A DNA stretch of 64,000 nt, from positions 248,001 through 312,000 of the forward strand of contig CBDCBH010000002.1 of assembly GCA_965214235.1 (NCBI GenBank), in the 5' to 3' direction. The notes below the pieces were generated by a model, which saw only the letters and a program-made list of their open reading frames with translations, was not told the DNA's origin and searched no databases. Of this stretch, positions 50,363-60,281 are shown piece by piece; position 1 is the first letter of the stretch; every line of letters begins with the position of its first letter. Position numbers and translations under genes: made by a program. Origin of the DNA: Ilyomonas sp965214235. GTDB taxonomy: Bacteria; Bacteroidota; Bacteroidia; Chitinophagales; Chitinophagaceae.

Positions 50363-53300
50363 ATGATTGCTAATACGTTTATTAAAAGACCTGTAACCGC
50401 CATAGTAATTTCAATTGTACTGGTGATAACGGGCATCGTTAGCATTCTTGTTTTACCCATTGACCAATATCCTGATATTACACCGCCGGTGGTGCAGGTA
50501 AACGGGCAGTTTACCGGTGCCGATGCCCAAACGGTTGAACAAACAGTTGCTACACCTATTGAGCAGCAGGTAAACGGAACGCCAGGCATGGAATACATGC
50601 AGAGCAACAGCACCAATAATGGTTTGATGCAGCTAAACATTACCTTCAAGATAGGTACCGACATTGATGTGGCAGCACTTGATGTTCAAAACCGCGTGAG
50701 CATTGCAACACCTTTGTTGCCTTCGGTGGTAAGTCGTTTAGGGTTAACCGTGCGTGCTGTAAACCCAAGTATGCTAATGATGGTTGCCATTTATGCACCC
50801 CACAGTACACACAACATTACCTTTCTGGATAACTATACAAACATATTTATTCAGGATGCTTTACTGCGTGTGCCCGGCGTAGGCAGCATCAGCCGTTTTA
50901 CTGATGATTTTAGTATGCGCATCTGGATGAACCCCGATAAAATGGCTGGCTACAGCCTAACACCTACCGATATAATTAATGCGCTCAATACTCAAAACGT
51001 GCAGGTGGCTGCAGGCACGGCAGGCGTACCGCCGCAACCATCAACACAAACGTATGAGTTGGGTATTTTGGTGAACGGACGGTTAAGTAAAGTTTCGGAA
51101 TTTGAAAATATCATAGTAAAAACAAACCCTGCTACCGGCGAGCTTGTGTATTTAAAAGATGTGGCAAGGGTTGAATTGGGCAAGTTTACTTTTTCAAGCA
51201 ATTCGTTTGTAGATGGTCATCGCGCTTCTTATCTTCAAATTTACCAGGCGCCTGGCAGCAATGCTTTACAAACGGCAAAAGGTGTGTACGATGAGCTGGC
51301 GAAGCTAAAACAAACCTTCCCTTCAGATGTTGATTACAGCGTGCCTTTTGAGGCGGTAACCGTTGTAAAAGTTTCTATGAACGATGTAGTAGGAACCTTA
51401 TTAAAAACATTGGGGCTGGTGGCTGTTGTAGTGTTTTTGTTTTTACAAAACTGGCGTTCTACTTTAATACCGGTGCTGGCAATTCCGGTTTCAATTTTTG
51501 GAACATTCTGCTTTTTTATTCCTTTGGGTTTTACCATTAATACCTTAACCATGTTTGGTTTTGTATTAGCAATTGGTATTGTGGTAGATGATGCCATTAT
51601 TGTGGTAGAAGCCGTGCAGCATTATATTGACGAAGAAGGCATGACAGCCAAAGAAGGCACCTACCAGGCTATGAAAGATATTTCTGCGCCGGTGGTTGCC
51701 ATTGCTTTGATTCTTGCAGCCGTATTTGTGCCCGTTGGTTTTATTCCCGGCATTGTGGGCAGGTTGTATCAACAGTTTGCCATCACCATCGCTATATCAG
51801 TTATTATATCGGCGTTCATCGCCTTATCGTTAACGCCGGCTCTATGCACATTGCTGTTGAAGCCAACGCAAATAAAAGAAGAGGCTAAAGGTCTCAACAA
51901 ATTCTTCTTTAAATTCAATAGATGGTTTGAAAAGATAACGGCAAACTATACAAACGGAGTTAAAAGAAGTATTGATAAATCGAAGTACATTGTTATTCTT
52001 TTAGTATGCCTTTGTATAGGTGCATTTTTTTTGTTTCGGGCAAAGCCAACCGGTTTTATTCCTTCGGAAGATGAAGGTAACCTGTATGTTACTTACCAGT
52101 TGCCGCCAGCATCATCAACATCCGCATCGGTTGATGTAATGAGCAGGCTTATGCACGTTGTAGGTGCAACACCTGGAGTTGCGCATTATGCTGCCTTATC
52201 AGGATTGAACGTAGTAACCAATGCCAGCAATTCAAACAACGGAACTATTTATTGCCAGCTGGCGCCCTGGGATGAACGTAATAAAAGCAGTGAACAAGTG
52301 CCGGGCATCATCGGCGTTTTACAAAAACGTATTAGTCAAGCAGGTATCAAAGAAGCCAATGTTGAAGTAATACAGCCATCGCCATTGCCTGGCGTTGGTA
52401 CAACGGTTGGTTTTAGTATGCAGATAGAGCAGCGCAGCTCAACCGATAACCTGCAGGATTTTCAGAATGTGATTAACAGGTTTATAAGTGAAGCAAATAA
52501 AAACCCTGCCATAACAAAAGCCTATACTTTTTACAGTGCGCATACACCCAACTATACCCTTACTGTTGACCGTGAAAAATGCGAAAAATTAGGAGTGCAG
52601 GTGGGCGATGTTTTTACCACCCTTCAGGCTTTTATGGGAAGTTTATACATTAATGATTTTACCACTTATAACCGCACTTTTCATGTAGTAGTACAGGCCG
52701 ATACTGCATTCCGCACAATGGTTTCCGACATCAATAAATATTATGTCCGCAATAGTGAAGGCACAATGGTTCCATTGGGTACGGTTATCAGTTATGCTCC
52801 CACCGATGCCGCGCCATTAATATCGCATTTTAATATTTTTAGAACAGCTGAAGTGGATGGCTCGTCATCGCCGGGTTATAGCAATACCGAAACCTTAGAT
52901 GCTTTGCAGCAAGTGGCAGCAAAGGTTCTTCCCGAAGGATACAGTTTTGAGTTTTCGGGATTGAGTTATGAAGAAGTAAAAGCAGGCTCTTCCACCATTT
53001 ATATTTTCCTGTTTTCTATCACGTTTGTGTTTTTGTTTTTAGCAGCTTTATACGAAAGCTGGTCGGTGCCCTTTTCTGTGCTGTTAGCAGTACCCGTTGG
53101 TGCTTTCGGAGCCATAGTTGCGCTGATTTTAGTGCCAGGTATTACTGATAATGTGTATGCTCAAATTGGTTTAATTACGCTCATCGGTTTAGCCGCTAAG
53201 AATGCCATTTTAATTGTTGAATTTGCTAAAGTAAGAGTGGATAGAGGAGAAGATCTATTAAAGTCAACGCTCGATGCGGTAAGTCTTCGCTTACGTCCGA

Positions 53301-53623
53301 TTATTATGACTTCCCTTGCTTTTATTTTAGGCGTACTTCCGCTTGTGCTGGCAACGGGTGCAGGGGCTGTAGCCCGCAGAACCATTGGTTTTACAGTGCT
53401 GGGCGGTATGGTTGCCGCATCAACAATTGCTATTTTTATTGTGCCGGTTTTGTTTGTGTTGATTACCCGTTTATCGTACGGTAAAGAAAAACTGGAGTAT
53501 TTAAAAACACATCATGACGCCTTGATGGAAAAAGCGAAAAAAGTAGAAGAGCAAAATATTGATCCTGAATTAGAATATGAAATCAATAAATCCCGCGAAC
53601 TGAATAAACCGGCACAGGCATGA
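50363..53623 (+). CDS. RND (HAE1) efflux pump subunit 1
   Basis: Inner-membrane proton-driven pump of 1086 residues, AcrB-like: 12 membrane helices and two large periplasmic loops. It starts MIANTFIKRPVTAIVISIVL, as HAE1 pumps do. Proton-relay residues are present: Asp409-Asp410 in IGIVVDDAIIVVEA (helix 4) and Lys in LIGLAAKNAILIVEFAK (helix 10). Porter and docking segments such as YLKDVARVELG and AYGYSFEFSG-like GYSFEFSGLSYEE are conserved. The last four bases overlap the start of the second pump gene (ATGA). The two pumps may form a hetero-oligomer like MdtBC, or be alternatives sharing one adaptor. Confidence 0.92.
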   Translation: MIANTFIKRPVTAIVISIVLVITGIVSILVLPIDQYPDITPPVVQVNGQFTGADAQTVEQTVATPIEQQVNGTPGMEYMQSNSTNNGLMQLNITFKIGTDIDVAALDVQNRVSIATPLLPSVVSRLGLTVRAVNPSMLMMVAIYAPHSTHNITFLDNYTNIFIQDALLRVPGVGSISRFTDDFSMRIWMNPDKMAGYSLTPTDIINALNTQNVQVAAGTAGVPPQPSTQTYELGILVNGRLSKVSEFENIIVKTNPATGELVYLKDVARVELGKFTFSSNSFVDGHRASYLQIYQAPGSNALQTAKGVYDELAKLKQTFPSDVDYSVPFEAVTVVKVSMNDVVGTLLKTLGLVAVVVFLFLQNWRSTLIPVLAIPVSIFGTFCFFIPLGFTINTLTMFGFVLAIGIVVDDAIIVVEAVQHYIDEEGMTAKEGTYQAMKDISAPVVAIALILAAVFVPVGFIPGIVGRLYQQFAITIAISVIISAFIALSLTPALCTLLLKPTQIKEEAKGLNKFFFKFNRWFEKITANYTNGVKRSIDKSKYIVILLVCLCIGAFFLFRAKPTGFIPSEDEGNLYVTYQLPPASSTSASVDVMSRLMHVVGATPGVAHYAALSGLNVVTNASNSNNGTIYCQLAPWDERNKSSEQVPGIIGVLQKRISQAGIKEANVEVIQPSPLPGVGTTVGFSMQIEQRSSTDNLQDFQNVINRFISEANKNPAITKAYTFYSAHTPNYTLTVDREKCEKLGVQVGDVFTTLQAFMGSLYINDFTTYNRTFHVVVQADTAFRTMVSDINKYYVRNSEGTMVPLGTVISYAPTDAAPLISHFNIFRTAEVDGSSSPGYSNTETLDALQQVAAKVLPEGYSFEFSGLSYEEVKAGSSTIYIFLFSITFVFLFLAALYESWSVPFSVLLAVPVGAFGAIVALILVPGITDNVYAQIGLITLIGLAAKNAILIVEFAKVRVDRGEDLLKSTLDAVSLRLRPIIMTSLAFILGVLPLVLATGAGAVARRTIGFTVLGGMVAASTIAIFIVPVLFVLITRLSYGKEKLEYLKTHHDALMEKAKKVEEQNIDPELEYEINKSRELNKPAQA

Positions 53624-56600
53624 TTGCAAACACCTTTATCAAGCGTCCGGTAACGGCTATTGTTATCTCCATTGTGCTCATCATTGCAGGATTAATTTGC
53701 ATGGATAATCTTGCTGTTGACCAATATCCGAACATCTCTCCGCCAAGCGTTTCTCTTAATGGTTCTTACACAGGTGCGGACGCGCAAACGGTTGAGCAAA
53801 CCGTAATCACGCCTATTGAAGAACAGGTAAATGGAACGCCTGGCATGGAATACATGCAAAGTACCAGCACCAATAGTGGCGGCGCCAGTTTGCGGGTAAC
53901 GTTTAATATTGGTACCAACGTACAAATTGCTGCATTGAATGTGCAAAACCGTTTAGGCATTGCAAAGCCGTTGTTGCCTTCGGTGGTAAGCAGGCTGGGT
54001 TTAACGGTTCGCGCAAGCAATCCCGATCAGCTTATGCTTGTTGCTATTTATTCTCCCAAAGCAACTCATGACATAACCTTTCTTGATAACTATACCAACA
54101 CGTTTATTGAAGATGCTGTTCTTCGTGTGCCGGGTGTGGGCGATGTATCTGCACGCGCCGACCAGTTTAGTATGCGCATTTGGATGAACCCTAATAAAAT
54201 GGCGTCCTATAACTTAACGCCTGCTGATGTTACAGCAGCTTTAAACTCTCAAAACGTATATGTGGCAGCGGGTTCGGTTGGTGCGCCGCCGCAGCCCTTA
54301 TCGCAGGCTTATGAAACAGGCATTTTGGTAAACGGCATGTTGAATAAAGCTTCCGATTACGAAAAAATCATAGTAAAAACAAACCCTGCAACAGGGCAAA
54401 TGGTTTACCTGAAAGACATTGCAAGGGTGGTATTGGGCAAGTTTACTTTTGCCAGTAATTCGTTTGTAGATGGTCATCGTTGTTCTATCATACAAATTTA
54501 TCAATCGCCCGGCAGCAATGCTTTGCAAACGGCAGATAATGTTTACAACACGCTGAACAATTTAAAAAAATCATTCCCTGCCGATGTAGATTATATCGTT
54601 CCTTTCGAGTCGATAACCATCATCCGGGTTTCCATGCAGGAAGTAATGGGAACGCTGTTAAAAGCATTGGGATTGGTGGCTTTGGTGGTGTTTTTATTCC
54701 TGCAAAACTGGCGTTCTACAATCATCCCGATTGTTGCCATCCCGGTTTCTATTTTAGCCACCTTTTGTTTTTTTATTCCCCTGCATTTTACTATCAATAC
54801 CTTAACCATGTTTGGTTTTGTACTGGCTATTGGTATTGTGGTAGATGATGCTATTATTGTGGTAGAAGCCGTTCAGCATTATATTGATGAGCAACACATG
54901 TCGCCCAAAGAAGCCACCTACCATGCAATGCAGGAAATATCTGCACCCATTGTTGCCATTGCTTTGATTTTGGCTTCAGTATTTGTGCCGGTGGGCTTTA
55001 TTCCCGGCATTGTGGGCAGGTTGTATCAACAGTTTGCCATTACCATTGCTATATCAGTTATCATCTCTGCTTTTGTAGCTTTATCATTAACTCCTGCGCT
55101 TTGCACATTACTGTTACGACCCTCTCATCACAACAAAGAAAACTGGTTTGATGCTTTTTTTAACTGGTTCAATAATGGGTTTGATAAACTGACCAGCAAC
55201 TATTCAAACGGTGTAAAAAGAAGCATTCAATACTCAAAGCTGGTTGTGATTATACTGCTTTGCATTTGTGCAGGTACTTTCTTTTTATTCAAAACAAAAC
55301 CATCGGGTTTTGTTCCCTCCGAAGATGGCGGCAGGTTATTCATTACTTACTCTTTGGCTGATGCATCTTCCACGGCACAATCGGTAAATGTGATGGAAAA
55401 ATTAATGAAAGTAGTAAGCGCAACACCGGGCATATTGCATTACACGGCTTCATCCGGATTTAATATTTTAAACGGAGGCGCCACGTCAAACAGCGGCTCT
55501 ATGTTTCTTATGCTTCAGCCCTGGGATAAACGTAAAACCAAAACTACCATGATGCCCGGAATTATGGATGAATTGAAAAAACGAATTGCTAAAGCAGGCG
55601 TTAAAAATGCAAGCGTGGTGGTTATTCAGCCGCCGCCGATACGAGGCATTGGCATTGCGGCAGGCTTTAGTATGCAGATAGAAGAAGGCAGCTCAACCGA
55701 TGATATTTATGCGTTTGAAAAAGCGATTAATAAGTTTGTGGCAGTTGCTAAAAAGAATCCTGCTGCATCAACAGCCTTTTGTTATTTCTCTGCGCATACA
55801 CCCAGTTTTAATGTTACGGTGGACAGAGAAAAATGCGAGAAAATGGGAGTTAATATCTCTGATGTTTTTTCAACCATGCAAGCCTTTATGGGCAGCTTGC
55901 TTGTAAACAATTTCACTTTATACAACCGCACGTATCATGTAGTGGTGCAGGCTGATACTGCTTACCGCGCACTCGTTTACGACATCAATAAATATTATGT
56001 GCGCAACTCTGTTGATTCAATGGTGCCGTTAAGTACGCTAATCACTTATCAGCCTACTATTGCGCCGCCGTTAATTAATCATTTTAATATTTTTCGCTCT
56101 GCAGAAGTAGATGGTTCCATTCCGGAAGGGTATAGCAGCGGGCAATCGTTAGATGCCTTGAGAGCCGCAGCAGCAAAGGCTTTGCCACGAGGTTATACTT
56201 ACGAATTTTCAGGGTTAAGTTATGAAGAAATAAAAGCCGGCTCTATCACCATTTATATTTTCATGTTTTCTATCTTGTTTGTGTTTTTGTTTTTAGCGGC
56301 TTTATATGAAAGCTGGTCCGTGCCTTTTTCAGTGTTGCTTGCCGTGCCGGTTAGTGCCTTCGGAGCCATACTTGCGCTAACCTTATCGTCATCGCTCACC
56401 AACAATGTGTATGCACAAATTGGTTTGATAACGTTAATTGGTTTATCGGCAAAAAATGCAATTTTAATTGTTGAATTTGCCAAGATAAGAGTTGACCAGG
56501 GAGAAGACCTGATAGACTCGACACTTGATGCAGTTCGTTTGCGTTTGCGACCGATTATCATGACATCGCTGGCTTTTATTTTAGGGGTATTGCCGCTGGC

Positions 56601-56904
56601 TTTGGCAAAAGGTGCGGGGGCTGCCTCACGAAATACCATTGGTGTAACGGTGCTGGGTGGAATGATTGCATCATCAACCCTGTCTATTTTTATTGTGCCG
56701 GTTTTGTTTGTATTGTTCACACGCTTCTCGTACGGTAAAAAGCAATTGGATTGGCTGAAAGCGCACCGCGAAGAATTGTTGGAGAAAGCCAGGAAAGTGG
56801 AAGAAACCAATATCGACCCTGAATTAGAGTATGATATTGCACAAGCCCATGCCGAAAACAAAGCAGACCGTAAAAGAGTAGAAGATGAAAATAGCAGTAA
56901 ATAA
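53620..56904 (+). CDS. RND (HAE1) efflux pump subunit 2
   Basis: Second AcrB-like pump, 1094 residues, translationally coupled to the first by the ATGA overlap at 53620-53623. Proton-relay Asp409-Asp410 and the helix-10 Lys (LIGLSAKNAILIVEFAK) are retained, so both subunits look active, unlike degenerate partners. The N-terminal 20 residues are identical to subunit 1. The periplasmic loops differ most (for example PPPIRGIGIAAGFSMQIEEG versus PSPLPGVGTTVGFSMQIEQR), as expected if substrate ranges differ. The charged C-terminus continues into EYDIAQAHAENKADRKRVED. Confidence 0.92.
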   Translation: MIANTFIKRPVTAIVISIVLIIAGLICMDNLAVDQYPNISPPSVSLNGSYTGADAQTVEQTVITPIEEQVNGTPGMEYMQSTSTNSGGASLRVTFNIGTNVQIAALNVQNRLGIAKPLLPSVVSRLGLTVRASNPDQLMLVAIYSPKATHDITFLDNYTNTFIEDAVLRVPGVGDVSARADQFSMRIWMNPNKMASYNLTPADVTAALNSQNVYVAAGSVGAPPQPLSQAYETGILVNGMLNKASDYEKIIVKTNPATGQMVYLKDIARVVLGKFTFASNSFVDGHRCSIIQIYQSPGSNALQTADNVYNTLNNLKKSFPADVDYIVPFESITIIRVSMQEVMGTLLKALGLVALVVFLFLQNWRSTIIPIVAIPVSILATFCFFIPLHFTINTLTMFGFVLAIGIVVDDAIIVVEAVQHYIDEQHMSPKEATYHAMQEISAPIVAIALILASVFVPVGFIPGIVGRLYQQFAITIAISVIISAFVALSLTPALCTLLLRPSHHNKENWFDAFFNWFNNGFDKLTSNYSNGVKRSIQYSKLVVIILLCICAGTFFLFKTKPSGFVPSEDGGRLFITYSLADASSTAQSVNVMEKLMKVVSATPGILHYTASSGFNILNGGATSNSGSMFLMLQPWDKRKTKTTMMPGIMDELKKRIAKAGVKNASVVVIQPPPIRGIGIAAGFSMQIEEGSSTDDIYAFEKAINKFVAVAKKNPAASTAFCYFSAHTPSFNVTVDREKCEKMGVNISDVFSTMQAFMGSLLVNNFTLYNRTYHVVVQADTAYRALVYDINKYYVRNSVDSMVPLSTLITYQPTIAPPLINHFNIFRSAEVDGSIPEGYSSGQSLDALRAAAAKALPRGYTYEFSGLSYEEIKAGSITIYIFMFSILFVFLFLAALYESWSVPFSVLLAVPVSAFGAILALTLSSSLTNNVYAQIGLITLIGLSAKNAILIVEFAKIRVDQGEDLIDSTLDAVRLRLRPIIMTSLAFILGVLPLALAKGAGAASRNTIGVTVLGGMIASSTLSIFIVPVLFVLFTRFSYGKKQLDWLKAHREELLEKARKVEETNIDPELEYDIAQAHAENKADRKRVEDENSSK

Positions 56905-57188
56905 AAACGAGGTTATTTAAGATAGAAATGCTACGATTGTTTTACATGTCTCAATTACTTTCTAATACAGAAAGTGAAAAGCATTGATTTTAGTGAATTG
57001 TAGCGATTTTAGTACTTAAATAATAATACTGTCTGCTAATGTTAAAACCAAAACCACTAATGTTTTTATGTGTACGAGTTAATGGGTATCGCTGCAACTA
57101 ATAATTTGATAACGCTACATCATTCTGAGATAAGCAAGACTTTACTATTTGCCGCATTCACTTATAATCGTACCCATACAATCTCATT
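56905..57188. other. Non-coding interval between convergent genes
   Basis: About 285 bp. It contains one isolated half-site of the TGATGTAG motif on the minus strand (57114-57122) that is not upstream of a gene, and no clear terminator. Confidence 0.5.
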
Positions 57189-58913
57189 TTACTCTATCAG
57201 CACTTTTACTCTTTTTATTCCGCTTCCTTGCATTATCTGCACATAATACAAACCCTTAGCAAGCGTTGGCAAGCTGATAGCTGTCGTTCCCCAAACACCT
57301 TTTAAATTCTTTTCAAAAACTACTGTACCATTTGCATTGATCAATTGTAATGTAATGGCAGGTTGTGTCACACTTACATTCAGTATTCTGTTTGTGATTA
57401 TAATTGGATAAATTTTTATAGTGTTATCTGCATCCGGCGAAATCTTAATAATTGAAGAATACTTTATAGTTCCATTATCATCTTCAATGGCAAGTCGGTA
57501 AAATGTTGGAACGGTTGTTATAAAATGATGTTGAAACACATAAAAGTTACCGCTTACCTTTCCTGATGCTGTAATGTGCCCTGCACGACTATAATTATTT
57601 CCATCAATGCTGTACTCTATATAAAACCGCGAAGTATTTTGTTCATTTGCAGTTGTCCATCTTGCCTCGTTGTAATTGCTGAAATGCGTAACGGTAAAGC
57701 TGTTCAGGATAAGAGGCAAAACAGTTCCACCGCTGGCTACTACTTTATAAGCCGTATTGGAAGCTTCCGAAACTGCATACAAAGTTCCGTCTTCACCCTC
57801 GCCAAACGCTGAAATATAATTTTGCAGGCCGGTTTGTGTAGAAGAATCGAATCTTCCCTTTCCATTGGGCCATAAAAGAAAAACCCTACCCGAATAAAAC
57901 TCCGCTGCAATATAATAACCGTTGAAATTATTATAGTCCGGGCCTCGGTAAACATACCCTCCGATTATAGCAATAGGCGGTGGATTTGCAGGATGAACAT
58001 ATGCAAATACAGGTGGTATATAATCAACCGGCGGATCGGGTGAGCAAGGTGCAACTCCGAGGGTGTGTATGTATCCTTCATAGCACCGCCATCCAAAGTT
58101 ATTATGTCCTGTGCTGCCTGCAGGCCGGTAATCAATTTCTTCCTCTGTCGATTGCCCTACATCGCCAATCCACAAATTTCCGTTGGCTCTGTCAAAGCTC
58201 CAGCGAAAAGGGTTTCGCAGTCCTAAATTCCAAACTTCACCTGCAATAGTACCGCTTCCCACATAAGGATTATCAGAAGGAATAGCATAAGCCGGATGCC
58301 CTGCAGGACCCGCATGATCAACATCAATGCGAAGCATTTTACCCAGCAGCACTGTTCCGGTTTGTGCATTGTTAGGCGGATCATTGGCGCTGCCACCATC
58401 ACCAGTGGCAAAATATAAATAGCCATCGGTTCCAAAATTTAATTTGCCGCCATTGTGATTGGCATTTGTAGGATGAGGAATGGTAATGATAATAGTGCCA
58501 GTTGAAGGATCGCCAGTACTGGAATTTCCGGAGGTGGTTTGATACCTGCTTACTTCAACATTTCCGCTTGTATTTGTATAATAAACAAAAAAGTAGCGGT
58601 TGGAGGTTCCGTTAAAACCCGGATGAAAAGCCATGCTTAGCAATCCGCGTTCGCCACCCGTACTGATAATAGATGAAAGGTTAATAAAGTCGGAGAGAAT
58701 GGTTCCGTTCCAAACTTTAATAATGCCACCTTGCTGCACAATAAACAAGCGGTTGGTTCCATCGTGTGCATTAACAATATCAGAGGGCGCTGAAAGCCCG
58801 CTTATAATTTGATGGTAACTGATGGTTGGTGGTTGTGCGTGAAGATGTAAAAAACTTAAAAAGCATACACTTAAAAGAATGCTATGGCGAACAATGGTGT
58901 ACAATTTTTTCAT
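57189..58913 (-). CDS. Secreted glucose/sorbosone dehydrogenase-like protein with type IX (Por) sorting domain
   Basis: 574 residues from the start at 58913 (MKKLYTIVRHSILLSVCFLS signal peptide); an upstream ATG adds 12 residues. Residues about 30-400 form a GSDH beta-propeller: GLSAPSDIVNAHDGTNRLFI, GERGLLSMAFHPGF, HNGGKLNFGTDGYLYFATGD, LGLRNPFRWSFDRANG and DVGQSTEEEIDYRPA. A linker with a fibronectin-like segment (EARWTTANEQNTSRFYIEYS) follows, then a type A Por-secretion C-terminal domain (about 500-574; KIYPIIITNRILNVSV, LAKGLYYVQIMQGSGIKRVK). It is therefore secreted across the outer membrane by the type IX system, unlike the shorter paralogue at 16.7 kb. PQQ use and substrate are unproven. 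Confidence 0.88.
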   Translation of the reverse strand: MKKLYTIVRHSILLSVCFLSFLHLHAQPPTISYHQIISGLSAPSDIVNAHDGTNRLFIVQQGGIIKVWNGTILSDFINLSSIISTGGERGLLSMAFHPGFNGTSNRYFFVYYTNTSGNVEVSRYQTTSGNSSTGDPSTGTIIITIPHPTNANHNGGKLNFGTDGYLYFATGDGGSANDPPNNAQTGTVLLGKMLRIDVDHAGPAGHPAYAIPSDNPYVGSGTIAGEVWNLGLRNPFRWSFDRANGNLWIGDVGQSTEEEIDYRPAGSTGHNNFGWRCYEGYIHTLGVAPCSPDPPVDYIPPVFAYVHPANPPPIAIIGGYVYRGPDYNNFNGYYIAAEFYSGRVFLLWPNGKGRFDSSTQTGLQNYISAFGEGEDGTLYAVSEASNTAYKVVASGGTVLPLILNSFTVTHFSNYNEARWTTANEQNTSRFYIEYSIDGNNYSRAGHITASGKVSGNFYVFQHHFITTVPTFYRLAIEDDNGTIKYSSIIKISPDADNTIKIYPIIITNRILNVSVTQPAITLQLINANGTVVFEKNLKGVWGTTAISLPTLAKGLYYVQIMQGSGIKRVKVLIE

Positions 58914-59236
58914 AAGAGCCAGCTTGAATTGTTTTTTGCACAAAATCAATGCCTGACGTTTACATTACCATAAGCTATTTCTTTTAACGATGAATCTCCT
59001 GCCAATGCCTTTGCAATAATAAAAACTGTTTTTTATGTCCGCATTGTTATTCTTCACCAATGCGATATTATAAAAAGTATAAATGATCGTGAACACACGG
59101 TGCCATCAGTTTGCCTTTTTATTCCCACACTGTAAAAACTTCAAACGCTGTGAAATAACGCTTCGGTCTTTTGGTTACCAATTCATCAGGCAAAATTTTC
59201 ATTCATTATGATTATTGATGTTTCTGCTGCCCTGGT

Positions 59237-59286
59237 GTGTGTCTCACGCACCCGAATAACAGCTATTAAAAGGTTCGTGAAGACAC
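59237..59286. repeat. About 50-bp direct repeat, copy 1
   Basis: Contains GAATAACAGCTATTAAAAGG and TTCGTGAAGACAC; matches 59825-59875 in about 42 of 50 positions with one indel. The pair brackets the gene at 59480-59779. Confidence 0.65.
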
Positions 59287-59451
59287 AAACCTTGGCACCA
59301 CGAACCTTGGCATCCTTCCTATCGCAAGCGTCCCGCGCTTGTGCATATTATCTTCGAGCGTCCGCTCTCTCGACAACTCCTACTCAGCATAGTTTATCAA
59401 AAATAATCAAGCTACCCTACTCACTGTAGCTTATCACTTCCAAACATAAGG

Positions 59452-59459
59452 TATCTTTG
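59452..59459 (+). promoter_or_regulatory. Candidate -7 promoter element for the 99-residue gene
   Basis: TATCTTTG matches TAnnTTTG and lies 20 bp upstream of the ATG at 59480, implying a very short leader. Confidence 0.5.
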
Positions 59460-59479
59460 CAACCTCTGAATACTACCAA

Positions 59480-59779
59480 ATGAATGCAATTGGCGAAAGA
59501 CTAAAGAAGTTGTTTAACCGGATTCCACGGCGGCATACGGCAGATAATGTAAAGGAAATTTACGGCATACTGGACGAGTATGAAGAACTGTTGCAAACGA
59601 TGGAAGCAGAGGCTGGTTATGAGCAGAAGGTAGCCCCTTTTTTTGAAGCCCTCGACCCCATTCGGGCAACGATCAAAAAGTCGAACGAAAACAAAGCATC
59701 TAAAAAACTAAAAGATACATTGTTTGATGAAGGTTCCGGGGCACTAAAAGATACCCTGCAACAATTGATGCAACTTTAA
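59480..59779 (+). CDS. Hypothetical helical protein, 99 residues
   Basis: Small soluble, mostly helical and charged protein (MNAIGERLKKLFNRIPRRHT; YGILDEYEELLQTMEAEAGY; KASKKLKDTLFDEGSGALKD). No family recognised. It has a plausible promoter (TATCTTTG at 59452) and is bracketed by 50-bp direct repeats, so it may be a small mobile unit or the left edge of the element that follows. Confidence 0.55.
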   Translation: MNAIGERLKKLFNRIPRRHTADNVKEIYGILDEYEELLQTMEAEAGYEQKVAPFFEALDPIRATIKKSNENKASKKLKDTLFDEGSGALKDTLQQLMQL

Positions 59780-60281
59780 AAGAATACCTCAACTTGGCGA
59801 ACTTTCTAAAACTCCGCTGCAATAGTGAGTCCCCACGCGCCGGAATAACAGCCATTAAAAGGTTCGTGAATACACGATCCTCGACAACCTCAATACCTTT
59901 CATTACTGTTCCAACTCTTTACTTCCGTCTATAAACTAAAATGAATAACCGGAATCGTTACAAGGAAATGACTAATAAAGGCACCAATCGGCAAGAATAA
60001 TCTACTGATATAGAATGTAAACCCCGCAAACAGTGCGGAAATAGTGAATTGTTTACTTTCCGATACAAAAAGTAATAAGAATTGAAAGTCAATTAGTTGA
60101 TAAGCGAAGGTACAAGCAAGGTACAAATGAAGTAAAAAGTAGAAAGAATAACCCCGCTTTTCGGTATTTTGCCGTTAGTAAATTAGCTGCAAAACAAATC
60201 AACAAATTTGCCACCATCGTAAAAGAGCAGTTTCAAAAAATTATTGACGATAAAGTAAAGAAACAATAAACCAAAAACACC
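59780..60281. other. Interval with second direct repeat, no supported gene
   Basis: About 500 bp. It holds repeat copy 2 (59825-59875). A lysine-rich plus-strand frame is open from about 60046 to 60269 but has no ATG, GTG or TTG start; it may be a gene remnant. Confidence 0.45.
59825..59875. repeat. About 50-bp direct repeat, copy 2
   Basis: Contains GGAATAACAGCCATTAAAAG and TTCGTGAATACAC; same orientation as copy 1 at 59237-59286, with starts 588 bp apart. Confidence 0.65.

Larger units (their letters stand above)
58914..59479. other. Non-coding interval with first direct repeat
   Basis: About 565 bp with no supported gene. It holds repeat copy 1 (59237-59286), a short duplicated ACCTTGGCA motif just after it, and the promoter of the next small gene. 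The base composition looks locally mixed, with a G+C-richer stretch at about 59280-59360. Confidence 0.5.

Noticed and set aside
57114..57122. TGATGTAGC half-site on the minus strand
   Set aside because: It is a single copy without the second repeat or -7 box and lies downstream, not upstream, of the minus-strand gene.
59929..60126. Minus-strand hydrophobic 65-residue frame
   Set aside because: It has no promoter, ribosome-binding site or recognisable family and overlaps the lysine-rich frame on the other strand; most likely chance.
60046..60269. Lysine-rich plus-strand open frame of about 74 codons ending just before the 296-residue gene
   Set aside because: It has protein-like composition near its end but no ATG, GTG or TTG start, and its upstream stop is close. 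It is at best a remnant.
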